Source: Clostridia bacterium (lineage in GTDB: Bacteria > Bacillota > Clostridia > Christensenellales > CAG-917). Taken from it: a DNA stretch of 9,186 nucleotides. Positions within the stretch are counted from its first letter, which is position 1; every line of letters begins with the position of its first letter. Below are positions 5,996 to 9,186 of this stretch, one piece after another. The stretch spans positions 1 through 9,186 of the forward strand of contig JAFVYE010000113.1 in the NCBI GenBank assembly GCA_017500745.1, read 5' to 3'. The notes beneath the pieces are model-generated. The model was not told the origin of the DNA and ran no database searches. It saw only the letters and a list, made by a program, of their open reading frames with translations. A program made the position numbers and the translations under genes.

Positions 5996-8065
5996 ATGGA
6001 CAAAATGGACAAAAAGTACGAGGCGTTGTTTACACCTTGGAAAATTGGAAACGTTGAGATCAAAAACCGCATTGTGATGTGCCCTATGGGTGGCACTTCT
6101 CTCTTTGGTTGGTTTGAGCTTACTGGTTGTCATTTTGACAAGGAAGCAGCAAAACTCTTCCTTGAAAGAGCAAAGAACAACGTAGGCCTCATCATCCCCG
6201 GCATCGCACCTGTCCGCGACACTTTCTGGGGCAAATGGCTGTGGCAAAATCCCAAAATGTTCAAAGAACTCAAGGATTTTATGGATGAAATCCACAAGAC
6301 AGGCGCAAAGCTTTTCATCCAACTCACCGCAGGCATGGGACGCTCATGGGCAATCACTGACCTCATTGCACCTCTGCACAAGAACAAGGTGACAAGAGCC
6401 CTCATCAAGCCCCTCCTTGACACAAGTCATGAGCTTGCATCCCCCTCTCCTCAACCTTCACGCTGGGCACATGACATCATCTGCCCCGAAATCACCGTTG
6501 AGCAAATCCACGAAATCATTGAGGCATTTGCAAAAACAGCCAAGCTCTGCAAGGAAGCAGGTGTTGACGGTGTTGAAGTCCACGCAGTCCACGAAGGATA
6601 TCTCCTTGACCAATTCGCAATGGAATTCTTCAACAAGCGTACAGATGAATACGGCGGAAGCTTTGAAAACCGCTATCGCTTTGCAACCGAAATCGTAAAA
6701 GCAATCAAGGACGCTTGTGGCAAGGACTATCCCGTTTCTGTCCGCTACTCCGTTGAGTCAAAACTCAAGGGCTTCTGCCAAGGCGCAATGCCCGGCGAAG
6801 ACTACGTTGAAGTTGGTCGTGACATGGAAGAGTCCGAAAAGGCAGCCAAATATCTCCAAGACGCTGGCTACGACATGCTCAATGCAGACAACGGCACCTA
6901 CGACTCATGGTACTGGGCACATCCCCCTGTGTATATGCCCGAAAACTGCAACTTGGAAGACGTTGCACACATAAAGAACTTTGTTGACATCCCCGTGGTC
7001 TGCGCAGGCAGAATGGACGCAGAGGTTGGCGCACAAGCAGTTGCAGAGGGCAAAATTGACGGCGTTGGCGTTGCACGTCAATTCCTTGTTGACCCCGAGT
7101 GGATTACAAAGATCATTGATGACAGAGTTGAGGACATCAAGCCCTGCATTTGTTGCCATAGCGGTTGCTTCAACTTTTCATCATCAAAGGGCCACGCAAA
7201 CACCCAAGACCTCTTTGACACAATGGGCCTTGCACGTTGCGCATTGAACCCCGAAACAATGCAATCCAAAAAATACTACGTTGAGCCCGCCAAAAAAGCC
7301 AAAAACATTGCTGTCATTGGCGGTGGCATCGGCGGTATGGAATCAGCAATCCTCCTTTCAAAGCGTGGACACAAAGTCACCCTCTATGAAAAGAGCGATC
7401 GCCTTGGTGGTGTGTTTGTTGCAGCAGCAGCCCCCGAGTTCAAAGAAAAGGATAAGGCACTCATCTCATGGTATATCCGTGAACTTGCAAAGCACCCCAT
7501 TGACGTCAAGCTGAACACCGAAGTCAAGGACGTCAAGGCCCTTGGCGCAGACGAAGTCGTCATTGCAACAGGCGCCGTGGCAAAGCGCATCCCTGTCAAG
7601 GGTGCAGACACCGCAGTTGAAGCAGTTGACTATCTCCTCGGCAACAAGACCGTTGGCGACAGAGTTGTGGTTATCGGTGGTGGTCTTACTGGTTGTGAGA
7701 TTGCATACGATCTCTATCTCAAAGGCAAAAAGCCCGTCATTGTTGAGATGCAAGACGACCTCATCACAACCCCCGGCATCTGCCTTGCAAACACCAGCTA
7801 TCTCCGTGACTTCTTCAAGACAAACAACGTGCCTGTGCACCTTGAAACAGCCCTTGTTTCAATTGGCGACGGCGCTGTGACACTCAAAGATAAGGACGGC
7901 AACGTCTTTGACGTTGAAAAGGATGACGTCATCCTTTCAGTCGGCTACAACCCTGCTCCTCTTGCAGAAAAGAGCAAGCACGTCCACGTCATCGGTGACG
8001 CAGACAAAGTTGGCAACCTCCGCTCAGTCATTTGGGGCGCATGGTCTGTCTGTATGAAACTGTAA
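5996..8065 (+). CDS. 2-enoate reductase-like Old Yellow Enzyme (FMN, 4Fe-4S, FAD/NAD(P)H)
   Basis: A 689-residue cytosolic flavoenzyme of the family that includes clostridial 2-enoate reductase, 2,4-dienoyl-CoA reductase and BaiCD/BaiH. These reduce activated C=C bonds with NAD(P)H, passing electrons from FAD through an Fe-S cluster to FMN. Residues 1-370 are the FMN barrel: LFTPWKIGNVEIKNRIVM at the start, then HAVHEGYLLDQF with His196, His199 and Tyr202, then TDEYGGSFENRYRF. Fe-S ligands are Cys384, Cys387, Cys391 and Cys415; the last spacing (23 residues) is longer than the roughly 12 of trimethylamine dehydrogenase. Residues 437-689 bind nucleotides: GGGIGG (442-447) with Glu465 for FAD, and GGGLTG (561-566) for NAD(P)H, ending in a VIGDAD motif. 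The HEGYLLDQF form resembles 2-enoate reductases more than dienoyl-CoA reductases, but substrate cannot be fixed. The ATG at 5996 follows AGAGGG (5984-5989); a second in-frame ATG is at 6005. It is the first gene of an operon with acnX. Confidence 0.9.
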   Translation: MDKMDKKYEALFTPWKIGNVEIKNRIVMCPMGGTSLFGWFELTGCHFDKEAAKLFLERAKNNVGLIIPGIAPVRDTFWGKWLWQNPKMFKELKDFMDEIHKTGAKLFIQLTAGMGRSWAITDLIAPLHKNKVTRALIKPLLDTSHELASPSPQPSRWAHDIICPEITVEQIHEIIEAFAKTAKLCKEAGVDGVEVHAVHEGYLLDQFAMEFFNKRTDEYGGSFENRYRFATEIVKAIKDACGKDYPVSVRYSVESKLKGFCQGAMPGEDYVEVGRDMEESEKAAKYLQDAGYDMLNADNGTYDSWYWAHPPVYMPENCNLEDVAHIKNFVDIPVVCAGRMDAEVGAQAVAEGKIDGVGVARQFLVDPEWITKIIDDRVEDIKPCICCHSGCFNFSSSKGHANTQDLFDTMGLARCALNPETMQSKKYYVEPAKKAKNIAVIGGGIGGMESAILLSKRGHKVTLYEKSDRLGGVFVAAAAPEFKEKDKALISWYIRELAKHPIDVKLNTEVKDVKALGADEVVIATGAVAKRIPVKGADTAVEAVDYLLGNKTVGDRVVVIGGGLTGCEIAYDLYLKGKKPVIVEMQDDLITTPGICLANTSYLRDFFKTNNVPVHLETALVSIGDGAVTLKDKDGNVFDVEKDDVILSVGYNPAPLAEKSKHVHVIGDADKVGNLRSVIWGAWSVCMKL

Positions 8066-8069
8066 TCTT

Positions 8070-8075
8070 AGGAGG
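8070..8075 (+). promoter_or_regulatory. Perfect Shine-Dalgarno site of acnX
   Basis: AGGAGG lies five bases before the ATG at 8081, within the 15-bp gap after the ene-reductase stop. It fixes the acnX start and, with the absence of any terminator, supports co-transcription. Confidence 0.9.
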
Positions 8076-8080
8076 AAATT

Positions 8081-9186
8081 ATGATACTCACAACCGAACA
8101 ACAAGCCATCTTGAACGGTGAAAAAGGCGAAACTCTTGCAAAGGTTATGAAAACTCTCGTCATGTACGGAGATGCCTTTGAAGCAGAAAAACTTGTGCCC
8201 ATCACCTCAAAATACAACCACCTCGTGACATCCTTTGGTCTCAAAGTTATGTCCCCCGTCTATGACCTTATGCAACAACTCATTGACGCAGGCGTTGCAT
8301 CTGGACAAAAGTTTTCTGTTGACCCTCGCCCCGTGGACAAAAATGTGCCCGCCAACTTCTTGCAAAACCTCATCTTCAACAAGTTTATGTATTGCAAGCA
8401 AGATTTCTATGAGGACCAACTCAAAAAGCTTGGTCTCATTGATGACAAAGCATTTACATGCACCTGCTATATGGACGAAGTGGGCAACAAACCTCAAAAA
8501 GGCGAAGTGCTCTCTTGGGCAGAATCAAGCGCAGTTGTATACGCCAACTCAGTGCTTGGTGCAAGATGCAACCGCAACTCCGGCATCATTGACATCATGG
8601 GTTCAATCGTTGGCTACGTGCCCTACTTTGGTCTCCTCACAGACGAAGGCCGTAAAGTAACTTGGGTTGTCAAAGTCAACACCACAAAGAAGCCCGAAGC
8701 ACAACTCCTCGGCTCAGCAATCGGCATGAAGGTCATGGAGGACGTGCCTTACGTTGTTGGTCTTGACAAGTGGATTGGCACCGAACTCAATGACTCTGCA
8801 TGTGCATATCTCAAAGACTTTGGCGCAGCAACCGCATCAAACGGCGCAGTTGGTCTCTATCACATTGCCAACCTCACCCCCGAAGCAGTTGAACAAGGCG
8901 AATCACTCATTGCAGAAGGCGCAAGAGAGTACGTCATTGACGACGCCGAACTTGAAAGAGTTCAACGTGAATATCCTGTCATCTGGAAAAACCCCAACGC
9001 AAGCCCCAAGCTCTGCTTTGTTGGTTGCCCTCACCTCTCCCTTGAACAACTCAAGGATTGGACAGACAAGATTGAATCATCACTCAAAGCCAACGGCAAA
9101 AAGAAAGTCACCATCCCCACCGTCTTTACCGCATCTCCTGCAGTCCTTGAAGCGTTCAACAGCACAGAATATGCACCTCGCCTTAA
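8081..9186 (+). CDS. acnX: Aconitase X (DUF521) catalytic subunit, partial at right edge
   Basis: The frame is open from the ATG at 8081 to the window edge (368 residues read; family catalytic subunits are around 400). AcnX proteins are Fe-S-dependent hydro-lyases. Characterised members dehydrate cis-3-hydroxy-L-proline in bacteria and mevalonate 5-phosphate in archaea. Family landmarks in order: LTTEQQAILNGEKGE with MYGDAFEAEKLVPI near the N-terminus; GARCNRNSG with Cys163, followed by GYVPYFGLLTDEGRKVTW; ATASNGAVGLYHIANLTPEA with Ser253; and FVGCPHLSLEQL with Cys316. Other cysteines are Cys127, Cys129, Cys241 and Cys312. No swivel (DUF126) domain precedes the catalytic part, so the small subunit or domain should lie beyond the right edge. 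The gene sits 15 bp after the ene-reductase with a perfect ribosome site. The substrate is unknown: the partner differs from the pyrroline-2-carboxylate reductase expected for hydroxyproline use, and a different hydroxy acid is possible. Confidence 0.9.
   Translation, partial: MILTTEQQAILNGEKGETLAKVMKTLVMYGDAFEAEKLVPITSKYNHLVTSFGLKVMSPVYDLMQQLIDAGVASGQKFSVDPRPVDKNVPANFLQNLIFNKFMYCKQDFYEDQLKKLGLIDDKAFTCTCYMDEVGNKPQKGEVLSWAESSAVVYANSVLGARCNRNSGIIDIMGSIVGYVPYFGLLTDEGRKVTWVVKVNTTKKPEAQLLGSAIGMKVMEDVPYVVGLDKWIGTELNDSACAYLKDFGAATASNGAVGLYHIANLTPEAVEQGESLIAEGAREYVIDDAELERVQREYPVIWKNPNASPKLCFVGCPHLSLEQLKDWTDKIESSLKANGKKKVTIPTVFTASPAVLEAFNSTEYAPRL

Noticed and set aside
8207..8497. Minus-strand open frame opposite acnX
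   Set aside because: It is a shadow of the acnX frame, which is continuous and matches DUF521 landmarks along its whole length.

Overview
The window looks like a chromosomal segment of an uncultured, anaerobic, probably gut-associated Bacillota (Clostridia-like) bacterium. This rests on gene content and style: an uronate isomerase next to an AraC-type regulator, a Gram-positive-type cytosolic PepO peptidase, a BspA-like leucine-rich-repeat lipoprotein, and a clostridial-type flavin/Fe-S ene-reductase. Strong AGGAGG-like Shine-Dalgarno sites, TTGACT-17-TATAAT type promoters and U-tract terminators fit the same picture. No 16S or other phylogenetic marker is present, so the assignment is inference. 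There is no transposase, CRISPR array, tRNA or rRNA, and no obvious base-composition break.

Layout. Positions 1-445 (minus) hold the 5' part of uronate isomerase (uxaC), interrupted by an apparent one-base deletion in codon 35; the rest lies left of the window. Positions 446-629 form a divergent control region with a uxaC promoter, a probable araC promoter, an 8-bp-arm palindrome covering the promoter elements, and a leader hairpin. Positions 630-1490 (plus) encode an AraC-family regulator. Positions 1546-3420 (plus) encode a secreted lipoprotein of about 17 LRR_5 repeats, with its own consensus promoter and a strong terminator. Positions 3421-3749 are a convergent intergenic region with two plus-strand terminator hairpins and a large nested inverted repeat that ends on the pepO stop codon. 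Positions 3750-5648 (minus) encode an M13-family endopeptidase (pepO). Positions 5649-5995 are a second divergent control region. Positions 5996-8065 (plus) encode a 2-enoate-reductase-like Old Yellow Enzyme with Fe-S and FAD/NAD(P) domains. From 8081 to the right edge (plus) runs the aconitase-X (DUF521) catalytic subunit, 15 bp downstream and clearly in the same operon.

How the genes may work together. The left end suggests locally regulated hexuronate use. The right end is the most interesting part: a dehydratase-family protein (AcnX) co-transcribed with an ene-reductase. This suggests a two-step reductive dehydroxylation (remove water, then reduce the C=C bond) of a hydroxy-carboxylate that cannot be named from sequence alone. 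That coupling is inference from operon structure and family chemistry. The structured pepO 3' end and the palindromes at both divergent promoters are the main non-coding signals.
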